Of a stretch of 64,000 nucleotides of DNA, positions 22,743-31,400 are shown one piece after another. Numbering within the stretch: position 1 is the first letter of the stretch; each line of letters opens with the position of its first letter. The notes under the pieces are model-generated. The model did no database searches, was not told the origin of the DNA, and saw only the letters and a list, made by a program, of their open reading frames with translations. The position numbers and the translations under genes are program-made. Origin of the DNA: Listeria monocytogenes (GTDB lineage: Bacteria; Bacillota; Bacilli; Lactobacillales; Listeriaceae). The stretch covers positions 1,408,001 through 1,472,000 of the forward strand of contig NZ_CP054041.1 of assembly GCF_013282665.1 (NCBI RefSeq), in the 5' to 3' direction.

Positions 22743-23775
22743 ACTGCTTAAGATTTTCTTATCAATGGCTTTAACATCGGTTATATTAATACCGCTAGTC
22801 TGGATATTACAAAGAATATTCAATCGTTATTTGAGTAAAGGGAAAATTTATTACTCATGGCTGATTGTTTTTTTCTTTTTAACCATTCCTTTTGCCTATC
22901 TTTTCTTTAGGTTTGCAAAAGATAGTGAGTTTATGTGGAGAAATAAAACGGAATTTGATGGGGTTACTTCCATTGTAATGGATCGAAGTGGGATTGTATT
23001 ACAACATGATTTTAAAACTGTTTTTTGGATGACGGTACTGGATTATTTATGGGTAGCTTGGCTCGTGATATTTTTACTTAGTTTTATTTACCGGATAGCC
23101 TCGTATCGTAATTTCAAAAAATATGTGTTTTCTGGCGCACGAAGAGTAGATAATTTGGAACAGCTCGATTTATTGGCGGAAACTATGGAGAAATTGAATA
23201 TTAAGCGACCGGTAGAGTTGATGATAAATCCACTTATTTCTTCACCGATTTTTCTTGGACTAAAAAAGAATGTAATAGTTATACCAGATGAAACTTTTTT
23301 GAATGTGGAATTGCATTATATTTTTATGCATGAGCTAGTTCATTGTAAACATAAAGATATGTATTATGTTTGGATGGTCCAATTTTTCACTTGTGTCTAT
23401 TGGTTTAATCCGTTGATGTACCTGATGAATAAATGGATTCAAATGGATCGTGAATTAGCGTGTGATGAAGCTGTGTTAGCTACATTGCCTAAAAGTAAAT
23501 ATATTGGTTATGGTGATACGTTGCTTTCGTCACTTGTTAAATCAGGAAATTATAAGGAATCTTATGTAGCCGTATCGCTTCATGAAAATACGAAAGCTTT
23601 AAAAGAAAGGCTTACATTTATCGCGAACTATGAAGCGCCAAGTAAAAAACACAATGTATTGTTCTTGATCTTCATTATTGTATTATGTGGTGTAGGCGTT
23701 TTATTTAGTGCTTTTCAAGCGGATATGTTTATACTAGAAAAGAAGAAAGGCATTACAATTGAACGAAGAAAATAA
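22735..23775 (+). CDS. BlaR1/MecR1-like M56 membrane metalloprotease
   Basis: A 346-residue integral membrane protein of peptidase family M56. Membrane spans are at about 5-27, 37-60, 98-122 and 308-330. The cytoplasmic loop holds the zinc motif HELVHCKHKD (about 201-210) with a downstream MDRELACDEAVL segment (about 238-249) supplying the third ligand. BlaR1-type proteins sense beta-lactams through a C-terminal penicillin-binding domain; that domain is absent here, since the chain ends shortly after the last span. The signal is therefore not a beta-lactam bound by such a domain. It probably inactivates the overlapping BlaI-like repressor. Confidence 0.85.
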   Translation: MNELLKIFLSMALTSVILIPLVWILQRIFNRYLSKGKIYYSWLIVFFFLTIPFAYLFFRFAKDSEFMWRNKTEFDGVTSIVMDRSGIVLQHDFKTVFWMTVLDYLWVAWLVIFLLSFIYRIASYRNFKKYVFSGARRVDNLEQLDLLAETMEKLNIKRPVELMINPLISSPIFLGLKKNVIVIPDETFLNVELHYIFMHELVHCKHKDMYYVWMVQFFTCVYWFNPLMYLMNKWIQMDRELACDEAVLATLPKSKYIGYGDTLLSSLVKSGNYKESYVAVSLHENTKALKERLTFIANYEAPSKKHNVLFLIFIIVLCGVGVLFSAFQADMFILEKKKGITIERRK

Positions 23776-23783
23776 GCTAGTAG

Positions 23784-23816
23784 AAACTTCTCTTTTTTAT
23801 TAAGAGGAGTTTTTTA
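23784..23816 (+). terminator. Terminator after the M56 gene
   Basis: AAACTTCTCTT pairs with AAGAGGAGTTT (one G-U pair), followed by T-rich sequence. Confidence 0.8.
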
Positions 23817-23891
23817 TTATGTTATTGACTTTTAGGACTACGTATTGTAGTATTAAAAAGCAAAATAAATTACTAGAGGGGCGGAGAAGAA

Positions 23892-24554
23892 ATGTTTGGT
23901 CGAAAAAAGGTTTCTATACCAGAGGAATATCTGCAATTTAATCATTTTTCAGCAGATAAAGAGAGATTGCTTTGTATTGGAGCTTTTACTACAGAGTATA
24001 AACATAACGTAGAAACAAAATTAGATGGTTCGAATAAAATGTTGAAGCTATATTATCCGAAGAATCAAGCTGCAAAAGTCATGAAATATTGGTTGCCGAT
24101 GTTTGGGATTAATGACAGCTATTCTGCTATCGAAGTAATCACTAACTGGACTAAAGCGAATGATTATTCAGGAATGATTGCTGCGAATACAACAAATAAA
24201 GTTATTCGAATTGTTACTAAAGCTTCTCAAAAACAAGGGCAAGATGAAAATTCACTTGTAGCAGCAGCTAACAAAGTGAAAACGTATGGCGCATTTGATT
24301 TAGATAGATTAGGTTATATTGTGCGCGTCTGCTATTCTTTAGACTTGATTAACGAGGAGCAAGCATGGGGCTTCCTTGAAGAATTATGGAACGCTGCTGT
24401 AATGCATTTTGATGACTGGGATGAGTACTGCGTTAGTTATTTGAACGGAGAAGAAGGTTTGGATACAAATTGGTACAGCGATGGTGTTAAGGCCTATGTG
24501 GCATTACGAAAAGACGCAGCTAGTTTGTTAAATAAATATCAACTGAAAAACTAA
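23892..24554 (+). CDS. DUF1266-type protein
   Basis: A 220-residue soluble protein, no signal peptide. The C-terminal half has the pattern of DUF1266 proteins: AFDLDRLGYIVRVCYSLDLI (about 136-155), EEQAWGFLEEL, FDDWDEYCVSYLNGEE (about 176-191). GAGGGGCGG precedes the ATG. The molecular role of the family is not established. It is followed after 24 nt by a lipoprotein gene and may be cotranscribed with it. Confidence 0.65.
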   Translation: MFGRKKVSIPEEYLQFNHFSADKERLLCIGAFTTEYKHNVETKLDGSNKMLKLYYPKNQAAKVMKYWLPMFGINDSYSAIEVITNWTKANDYSGMIAANTTNKVIRIVTKASQKQGQDENSLVAAANKVKTYGAFDLDRLGYIVRVCYSLDLINEEQAWGFLEELWNAAVMHFDDWDEYCVSYLNGEEGLDTNWYSDGVKAYVALRKDAASLLNKYQLKN

Positions 24555-24578
24555 ACAAAAAAGGGAGTATAACAATCG

Positions 24579-25082
24579 ATGAAAAAGTTTTTAAGTATTT
24601 TAAGTATTTTAGTTTTAGCTTTACTTGTAACAGCTTGTGGAAGTGATTCAAGTAAAAAGAAAAGTGAGAAAAAAGAAGAAAAAATGGAGACAGTAACATA
24701 TGTAGCGGACATTAGTGGCGCTAAGTTAGAAGCAACATTTTCTCATGTTGGTGATAATTTAAGAAAAGTAGATCAAAAAATGGTTTATCCATATGCTGCT
24801 CTTGGGATTGAAAATGTCACCAAATTAGATGACGGTATGAAGAAACAATTGGAAGAGCAAGTTGCTTCCCAATACGCTGCATATAAAGATAGTAAAGGAG
24901 CTTCACTAGAAACGAAATTTACTGATGAAGCGCTAGAATTAACAATGTCTGTTGATTTATATAAAGCAGATAAGGATTCAGTTGCTTCTCTACTTGGCGG
25001 AACAACAGATCCTAAAAATGTTAGTCTAAAAGAAACGGTAAAACAATTCGAAGCTCAAGGGTTCAAGAAGAAAGAATCTTAA
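24579..25082 (+). CDS. DUF1307-like lipoprotein
   Basis: A 167-residue predicted lipoprotein. The signal peptide (residues 1-19) ends in the lipobox LVTAC, with Cys20 the acylation site, followed by a Ser/Lys-rich linker. The mature domain (about 40-165) resembles YehR-type DUF1307 lipoproteins. Exposed on the outer face of the membrane; function unknown. AAGGGAG lies about 11 nt before the ATG. A terminator follows. Confidence 0.75.
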   Translation: MKKFLSILSILVLALLVTACGSDSSKKKSEKKEEKMETVTYVADISGAKLEATFSHVGDNLRKVDQKMVYPYAALGIENVTKLDDGMKKQLEEQVASQYAAYKDSKGASLETKFTDEALELTMSVDLYKADKDSVASLLGGTTDPKNVSLKETVKQFEAQGFKKKES

Positions 25083-25091
25083 TAACTTAGA

Positions 25092-25127
25092 AACAGGCGC
25101 GTAATAATCAAAGCGCCTGTTTTTCTT
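25092..25127 (+). terminator. Terminator after the lipoprotein gene
   Basis: AACAGGCGC pairs with GCGCCTGTT around a 12-nt AT loop, followed by TTTCTTTC. Confidence 0.85.
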
Positions 25128-25196
25128 TCGTTAGCGCTACTTTAGAAGGGGATTTTATGCTAAAATAGCTAGAGATACGAAAGGAAGGTGCGGTTC

Positions 25197-25802
25197 TTGA
25201 CTAACAATCATTACTACACAAACGACGAAACAATTAAACACAACCGAAAAACATGGCAAGTGATGTTAAAAGGTTTTAATATGAGTTTTACAAGTGACAA
25301 TGGCGTGTTTTCCAAAAATACGGTCGATTTTGGTTCGAAATTATTGATTGAATCTTTTGAGTTAGAAACGAAAACAGGGAAAATCTTGGATGTGGGTTGC
25401 GGCTATGGTCCGATGGGATTAACGGTAGCGAAAGAATTTCCTGATAGCCAAATTGAAATGGTGGATGTTAATTTGCGCGCACTAGAACTTGCAAAAGAAA
25501 ATGCGGAAATCAATAAAATTACGAACACACATATCTATGAAAGTTCGGTTTATGATAACGTAACTGCGAACGATTACCAAGCGATTATAAGTAATCCGCC
25601 AATTCGTGCAGGGAAAAGAATAGTTCACGCTATTTTAGAAGGTGCTTACGATCACTTGCAAGAAAACGGAGAACTTTGGATTGTTATTCAAAAGAAACAA
25701 GGCGGCCCATCTGCTGAAAAGAAAATGGAAGAAGTTTTTGGTAACGTTGAAACAGTCGCAAAAGATAAGGGCTATTTTATTTTCAAAAGCGTTAAAAATT
25801 AA
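25197..25802 (+). CDS. RsmC-like SAM methyltransferase (YbxB family)
   Basis: A class I methyltransferase of 201 residues. The SAM-binding glycine loop LDVGCGYGPMG is at about 63-73, and ISNPPIRAG at about 128-136 is the NPPY-type catalytic motif of N-methyltransferases acting on RNA bases. It is the counterpart of B. subtilis YbxB, which also lies just before rpoB, and probably methylates 16S rRNA guanine like RsmC (inference). The TTG at 25197 is chosen: AAGGAAGG is 8 nt upstream, whereas the in-frame GTG at 25188 falls inside that site. Confidence 0.85.
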   Translation: MTNNHYYTNDETIKHNRKTWQVMLKGFNMSFTSDNGVFSKNTVDFGSKLLIESFELETKTGKILDVGCGYGPMGLTVAKEFPDSQIEMVDVNLRALELAKENAEINKITNTHIYESSVYDNVTANDYQAIISNPPIRAGKRIVHAILEGAYDHLQENGELWIVIQKKQGGPSAEKKMEEVFGNVETVAKDKGYFIFKSVKN

Positions 25803-25803
25803 G

Positions 25804-25832
25804 TTGTATCAAGTGCGGAAACGTGCTAATAT
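25804..25832 (+). promoter_or_regulatory. Promoter of the 38-codon gene
   Basis: TTGTAT (25804-25809), 17 nt, TAATAT (25827-25832), just after the methyltransferase stop codon. Confidence 0.65.
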
Positions 25833-25866
25833 AGAAATACATTTTACCAAGAAAGGACTGAGGGAT

Positions 25867-25983
25867 ATGCTTAGAATGAAAGATATGCTAGAAAAAAACA
25901 ACCAATCAAGACAGAAGATAATAGGTATTTCTTTAACGTTCCTGCATAGCCAAGCAGTGTCTTTTCGAAGTAGTGTCCGTTAA
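25867..25983 (+). CDS. 38-residue small protein gene
   Basis: An ATG at 25867 follows AAAGGACTGAGGG and opens a 38-codon frame. The product is basic (many K/R) with an amphipathic N-terminal half and a short hydrophobic stretch IIGISLTFLHS. It has its own promoter and a strong terminator starting right after the stop codon, so the transcript is only about 190 nt. It could be a real small protein, a leader peptide relic, or a small RNA with incidental coding. I do not recognise the family. Confidence 0.55.
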   Translation: MLRMKDMLEKNNQSRQKIIGISLTFLHSQAVSFRSSVR

Positions 25984-26026
25984 AAGTTACGTCCTTCAAT
26001 CTTTCTTGATTGAGGGACTTTTTTTG
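25984..26026 (+). terminator. Terminator of the 38-codon gene
   Basis: CCTTCAATC pairs with GATTGAGGG, extended outward by AAGT/ACTT, followed by seven T. Confidence 0.88.
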
Positions 26027-26059
26027 TACTTAAAAATAAACTTGAAAGAAGTGAGTCGA

Positions 26060-26139
26060 ATGACAATAGGAGAACTGGGGAACTTAAACAGCTAGGAAGA
26101 GAAGTGGAGACTTTCATTTCTCTATTAAACAGAAAATGA
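26060..26139 (+). pseudogene. Possible relic of a small ORF before rtcB
   Basis: ATG 26060 follows GAAGTGAG and reads 11 codons to TAG (26093-26095). The -1 frame over 26080-26139 reads 19 coding-like codons (ELKQLGREVETFISLLNRK) to TGA, which ends 9 nt before the rtcB ATG. Joining the frames gives a small amphipathic protein. The reading could be a one-base frameshift relic. The TTAAAC stretch at 26084-26089 would also permit ribosome slippage, but this is weak. Confidence 0.3.
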
Positions 26140-26148
26140 GGAATAGAA

Positions 26149-27327
26149 ATGCTAACATTAAAAGGAAAATATAACGAAGCGAAAGTTTTTACAGATAACG
26201 TGGATGACAATACCATCGGGCAAATTATTACGCTGTGTAATCAACCTTTTACGAAGGATAGTAAAATTCGAATCATGCCCGACACGCACGGCGGTAAAGG
26301 TTGCGTGATTGGAACGACGATGACAATTCAAGATAAAATTGTACCAAATTTGGTTGGAGTGGACATCGGTTGCGGACTGTATGTGGTGAAACTAAAATCT
26401 GGCAAGTTAAAAATGAATTTTGATAAGCTAGATAAAGCTATTCGCGAAAGAGTACCATCCGGAAGCAAAACGCATGATCAACCGATTGATGAATTTGATT
26501 TGGAAAACGTGGTTGCGCCGATTCATCGCGGCTGGGTAGCTAGAAGTATAGGTACACTTGGTGGTGGAAACCATTTTATTGAGATAAATCAAGGTTCTGA
26601 CGGTATTTACCTTGTAATCCATAGTGGAAGTCGGGTGCTGGGTAAAGAAATCGCGGAATATCACCAAGAGGTAGCTTATAAAAGATTAGACGTATTGCGT
26701 AAAGAATTGAAATTAGACGCCACTGCTGCGAAAAAACGCGGCAATATAGAAATGGCTAATAACTTGAACGGTGAGCGCGAGCAAGTGAAATTGGATTATG
26801 ACTTATCTTATGTGACGGGCTCTGATTTAAACAATTATTTAAATGACATGGAAATTGCGCAAAAATTTGCTGCTCGTAATCGTTACATCATGGCAGAAAC
26901 TATTTTAAAAGCGATGAAATGGGATAAAGCAGTTGTTTCGGCGTTTGATTGTGTGCATAATTACATTGATATCGATAACCACATGCTTAGAAAAGGTGCG
27001 ACATCTGCTCAGCTTGGGGAGCAAATTATCGTTCCTCTAAATATGCGCGATGGCAGCATTCTTGCAACTGGGAAAGGAAATGCAGATTGGAATTACTCGG
27101 CGCCGCACGGGGCAGGAAGAATGCTAAGTCGCTCTAAAGCAAAAGCGCAAATCAGTTTAGAAAGCTATCAGGTAGCAATGAAAGACGTTTGGACTACTTC
27201 TGTTTCTAAAAAAACAATTGATGAAGCCCCAAAAGCCTATAAATCAGCTAAACAATTACTTGTTGATGTAGAAGATACGATGGAAATTCAAGAAATAATT
27301 AAACCGTTATACAATTTCAAAGCATGA
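26149..27327 (+). CDS. rtcB: RtcB-type RNA ligase
   Basis: RtcB joins RNA 2',3'-cyclic phosphate or 3'-phosphate ends to 5'-OH ends using GTP and Mn2+. The 392-residue protein has all the expected motifs: MPDTHGGKGCVIG (about 44-56), GVDIGCG (about 69-75), GTLGGGNHFIE (about 133-143), HSGSR (about 155-159) and APHGAGR (about 317-323), whose His is the guanylylated residue. GAGG precedes the ATG by 8 nt. No archease or RtcA gene is adjacent. It lies as an accessory unit between the 38-codon gene and rpoB; its last codons are part of a 19-bp direct repeat. Confidence 0.92.
   Translation: MLTLKGKYNEAKVFTDNVDDNTIGQIITLCNQPFTKDSKIRIMPDTHGGKGCVIGTTMTIQDKIVPNLVGVDIGCGLYVVKLKSGKLKMNFDKLDKAIRERVPSGSKTHDQPIDEFDLENVVAPIHRGWVARSIGTLGGGNHFIEINQGSDGIYLVIHSGSRVLGKEIAEYHQEVAYKRLDVLRKELKLDATAAKKRGNIEMANNLNGEREQVKLDYDLSYVTGSDLNNYLNDMEIAQKFAARNRYIMAETILKAMKWDKAVVSAFDCVHNYIDIDNHMLRKGATSAQLGEQIIVPLNMRDGSILATGKGNADWNYSAPHGAGRMLSRSKAKAQISLESYQVAMKDVWTTSVSKKTIDEAPKAYKSAKQLLVDVEDTMEIQEIIKPLYNFKA
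27307..27325 (+). repeat. 19-bp direct repeat, copy 1 (3' end of rtcB)
   Basis: TTATACAATTTCAAAGCAT, identical to 27917-27935. It encodes the last residues of RtcB. The two copies bracket the decayed gene at 27379-27909. Confidence 0.9.
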
Positions 27328-27378
27328 TGGAAAACGCGACAAATATATTCTTCAATTATGTAAGAATTGGAGAAGTAT

Positions 27379-27909
27379 ATGAAACTACAGAAATTAAGGT
27401 GCGTGTTTTATGTGGAAAATAATATGGATAGAGATAGTAAATATGTGAATATAGAGGACTTCGATTTGTCTTGGTATTTTAATATTGAAGGGATTAAAAT
27501 GTCGGATGAGGAAATGAAGTATATAAAACCTCTTGCTAAAGCATATAGTAGCAAGATGTGGGAAAAGTATATTAGTCATCGTCATCACCATTTTGAGTAA
27601 CTTGATTCTGAGGACAAATTACCTCCATTAGCGAAAATGGATTACAATTGGCTGGATGATTTGGGTAATGGTATATATGAGGATTTTAGTAATTATCTGT
27701 TAAAAAGTATAAACTATAATCAACAAGACACCGTTTTAGCATTTTGGCTAAAGGACTATGCTGTAGAAACGGAGTAGCATTTTTTTATAAAGCATTGGCC
27801 TGAATTCCTTTTTGATCAAGGTGCTATATTAATAAATATTTCAAGTGAACAATTCTTAATGTTTTGTTCAAATGGTACTTTGTTAAAAGGGATAAATTCT
27901 TTAAATTAG
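27379..27909 (+). pseudogene. Decayed gene with two in-frame stops (DUF2947-like?)
   Basis: From ATG 27379 (GGAG 7 nt upstream) one reading frame stays open for about 176 codons apart from TAA at 27598-27600 and TAG at 27775-27777, ending at TAG 27907-27909. All three parts are coding-like and share one frame, with residues rich in W, Y, D and E (HRHHHFE before the first stop, MDYNWLDDLGNG between them, KHWPEFLFDQGAILIN after the second). The second stop is consistent with TGG to TAG. From memory the pattern resembles DUF2947 proteins; this name is uncertain. The gene is inactivated by point mutation, not by frameshift. Confidence 0.75.
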
Positions 27910-27916
27910 GTAATCT

Positions 27917-27935
27917 TTATACAATTTCAAAGCAT
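27917..27935 (+). repeat. 19-bp direct repeat, copy 2
   Basis: TTATACAATTTCAAAGCAT, identical to 27307-27325 at the rtcB 3' end. Here it is followed by the terminator hairpin, suggesting that this copy marks the original rtcB 3' junction and that the segment between the copies was inserted. Confidence 0.9.
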
Positions 27936-27941
27936 ACGCAA

Positions 27942-27982
27942 AAGAAGCGGCAAATATTATAACATGCCGCTTCTTATTTTTC
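27942..27982 (+). terminator. Terminator before the rpoB promoter
   Basis: AAGAAGCGGCA pairs perfectly with TGCCGCTTCTT around a 12-nt AT loop, followed by ATTTTTC. It insulates rpoB from upstream accessory genes. Confidence 0.9.
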
Positions 27983-27993
27983 TAGAAAAATAT

Positions 27994-28022
27994 TTGACAT
28001 AGGTAGAGAGATGTTGTATTAT
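27994..28022 (+). promoter_or_regulatory. rpoB-rpoC promoter
   Basis: Consensus TTGACA (27994-27999), 17 nt, TATTAT (28017-28022). A second TATAAT at 28025-28030 is too far from the -35 box. Confidence 0.85.
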
Positions 28023-28029
28023 AGTATAA

Positions 28030-28436
28030 TGCCAAAAGAATCTATACCGTTTTTTTGCGTTGCATTTTATTTCAAAATACGATTAAAAATGAAGCGTTTT
28101 CGCGGTTTTTGGTGCTATAAATAAACATGGATGTGGTTTTCAGAAATAGTTGATGAAATCCGCTTTCTTTTTGTCTAAAGCAGCAATTTTTTTCTTTTTG
28201 AAGTTCCACTTGATTTCCGTCTAGGTTTTATCTGATTGCGGCTATGCGAATCAGATGTACACAAGGTAGCAGGAAACTTTTGATGAACGATGTTTAAGGC
28301 TGATGAGGGGTATGGAAGTACTTGCTTTTGAACGATTTTACTTAAACATCGGGTGCGGGGGGTTCCACTGTTTTTGTGCCTAAAGGTGAAGTCGGTGTGC
28401 TTATAAATTTTTTAATTAATTTGAGGGGTGAATAGT
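28030..28436 (+). promoter_or_regulatory. Long structured leader of rpoB
   Basis: About 400 nt without an open frame separates the promoter from rpoB. It contains at least two inverted repeats: ATCTGATT / AATCAGAT (28231-28238 with 28250-28257), and an 11-bp perfect pair CGATGTTTAAG / CTTAAACATCG (28288-28298 with 28341-28351) enclosing 42 nt. A G-rich run GGTGCGGGGGG follows at 28352-28362. No T-run terminator is obvious, so if it regulates, translation or processing is as likely as attenuation. Function is not known to me. Confidence 0.55.
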
Positions 28437-31400
28437 TTGTCAGGACATTCAGGACATGATGTAAAATATGGACGGCATCGTACGCGTAGAAGTTTTGCGC
28501 GAATCAGTGAAGTACTTGAATTACCAAACTTAATTGAGATTCAAACAGCTTCTTACCAGTGGTTCTTAGATGAAGGGCTACGTGAGATGTTCCGCGATAT
28601 TTCGCCAATTGAGGATTTTGCGGGTAATTTATCTTTAGAATTCATTGATTACGATCTTGGAGAGCCGAAATATTCGGTAGAAGAATCTAAGAACCGTGAT
28701 GCAAACTATGCGGCTCCACTACGCGTGAAGTTGCGCCTAATCAACAAAGAAACCGGCGAAGTAAAAGACCAAGAAGTATTTATGGGTGATTTCCCACTAA
28801 TGACTGAAATGGGTACGTTCATTATTAATGGGGCAGAACGTGTTATCGTTTCCCAATTAGTTCGTTCTCCAGGTGTTTACTTCAATGGAAAACTAGACAA
28901 AAATGGTAAAAAAGGCTTTGGTTCTACTGTCATCCCTAACCGTGGGGCTTGGCTTGAGTATGAAACAGATGCTAAAGACGTTGTACACGTTCGTATTGAC
29001 CGTACACGTAAATTACCAGTAACTGTTTTACTTCGTGCACTAGGCTTTGGTTCCGATCAAGAAATTATTGATTTAATCGGGGACAATGACTACTTACGCA
29101 ACACGCTTGAAAAAGACAACACTGACAATGCTGAAAAAGCACTTCTAGAAATTTACGAAAGATTACGTCCGGGTGAACCCCCAACAGTTGATAACGCTAG
29201 AAGCTTACTAGTTTCTCGTTTCTTTGATCCAAAACGCTACGATCTTGCAAGCGTTGGACGTTATAAAATCAACAAAAAATTACATCTAAAAAACCGTCTA
29301 TTCAACCAAACATTAGCAGAAACTTTAGTGGATCCAGAAACTGGTGAAATTATTGCTTCTAAAGGTGACATTTTGGATCGTCGTAATTTAGATCAAATCA
29401 TTCCAAATTTAGAAAACGGTGTAGGTTTCCGCACACTTCGTCCAACTGATGGAGTTATGGAAGATAGCGTACTCGTTCAATCTATTAAAATCTATGCACC
29501 AAATGATGAAGAAAAAGAAATCAACATTATCGGTAACGCGTATATCGAAGAAAATGTAAAACACATCACGCCTTCTGATATTATTTCATCCATTAGCTAT
29601 TTCTTTAACTTGCTACATGGTGTTGGCGATACAGATGACATCGATCACCTAGGTAATCGTCGTCTTCGTTCTGTAGGTGAACTTTTACAAAACCAATTCC
29701 GTATCGGTTTATCCCGTATGGAGCGTGTAGTTCGTGAGCGTATGTCTATTCAAGATATGACGACAATTACACCACAGCAATTGATTAATATTCGCCCAGT
29801 AGTTGCATCTATCAAAGAATTCTTTGGTAGCTCGCAGTTATCTCAGTTCATGGATCAAACAAATCCACTTGGCGAACTTACGCATAAACGTCGTCTTTCG
29901 GCGCTTGGACCTGGTGGTTTGACGCGTGAACGTGCTGGTTATGAAGTACGTGACGTGCATTACTCTCACTATGGCCGTATGTGTCCGATTGAAACGCCAG
30001 AGGGACCAAACATTGGTTTGATTAACTCCCTTTCTTCCTTTGCGAAGGTAAATAAATTCGGCTTTATCGAAACGCCTTACCGCCGCGTAGATCCTGAAAC
30101 AAACCGTGTTACAGATAAGATTGATTACCTAACTGCGGATGAAGAGGATAACTATGTAGTAGCACAAGCAAACTCGAAATTAGACGAGCAAGGTACTTTC
30201 ACAGAAGAAGAAGTTATGGCTCGTTTCCGTTCAGAAAACTTAGCGGTAGAAAAAGAACGTATTGACTACATGGACGTATCGCCTAAACAGGTTGTATCTG
30301 TTGCGACAGCATGTATTCCGTTCCTTGAAAACGATGATAGTAACCGTGCGCTAATGGGAGCGAACATGCAACGTCAAGCGGTTCCTCTTATGCACCCTGA
30401 AGCTCCATTTGTTGGAACAGGTATGGAACACGTATCTGCAAAAGACTCTGGTGCTGCTGTAACTGCCAAACATGACGGTATTGTAGAACACGTTGAAGCC
30501 CGCGAAATTTGGGTTCGTCGTGTATCTCTAGTGGATGGCAAAGAAGTAACTGGCGGAATTGATAAATATACATTACGTAAATTTGTTCGTTCTAACCAAG
30601 GTACTTGTTATAACCAACGTCCAAACGTAGCAGAAGGTGACCGCGTTGTTAAAGGAGAAATCCTTGGTAACGGTCCATCGATGGATTCCGGTGAACTTGC
30701 TCTTGGTCGTAACGTACTAGTTGCGTTCATGACTTGGGATGGTTATAACTACGAGGATGCGATCATCATGAGTGAACGTCTTGTAAAAGATGACGTTTAT
30801 ACTTCGATTCATATTGAAGAATTTGAATCAGAAGCTCGTGATACTAAACTCGGACCTGAAGAAATGACTCGTGATATTCCAAATGTTGGGGAAGACGCTT
30901 TACGCGACCTTGACGAACGTGGGATTATCCGTGTTGGTGCTGAAGTAAAAGACAACGACCTTCTAGTTGGTAAAGTAACACCAAAAGGAGTTACCGAATT
31001 AACTGCAGAAGAACGTTTATTACACGCTATCTTTGGTGAAAAAGCACGTGAAGTTCGTGATACTTCATTACGTGTACCTCATGGCGGCGGCGGAATCGTG
31101 CTTGACGTGAAGATCTTTACACGTGAAGCAGGCGACGAACTACCACCTGGTGTAAACCAATTAGTACGTGTTTATATTGTACAAAAACGTAAAATCCATG
31201 AAGGCGATAAAATGGCCGGACGTCATGGTAACAAAGGGGTTATCTCCCGTATTTTACCTGAAGAAGATATGCCATTTATGCCAGACGGAACACCTGTTGA
31301 TATCATGCTTAACCCACTAGGGGTACCATCTCGTATGAATATCGGACAAGTACTAGAGCTACACTTAGGTATGGCTGCTCGTGCTTTAGGAATTCACGTT

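Noticed and set aside
26083-26096. Programmed -1 frameshift at CTTAAAC before rtcB
   Set aside because: The heptamer is not a true X-XXY-YYZ site and no stimulating structure is seen; kept only as a possible relic ORF.
25980-26216. 78-codon minus-strand ORF
   Set aside because: It overlaps the terminator of the 38-codon unit and the start of rtcB; no ribosome site.
28428-28436. GTG start three codons upstream for rpoB
   Set aside because: It overlaps the GAGGGGTG ribosome site; TTG 28437 has proper spacing and gives the family length of 1184.
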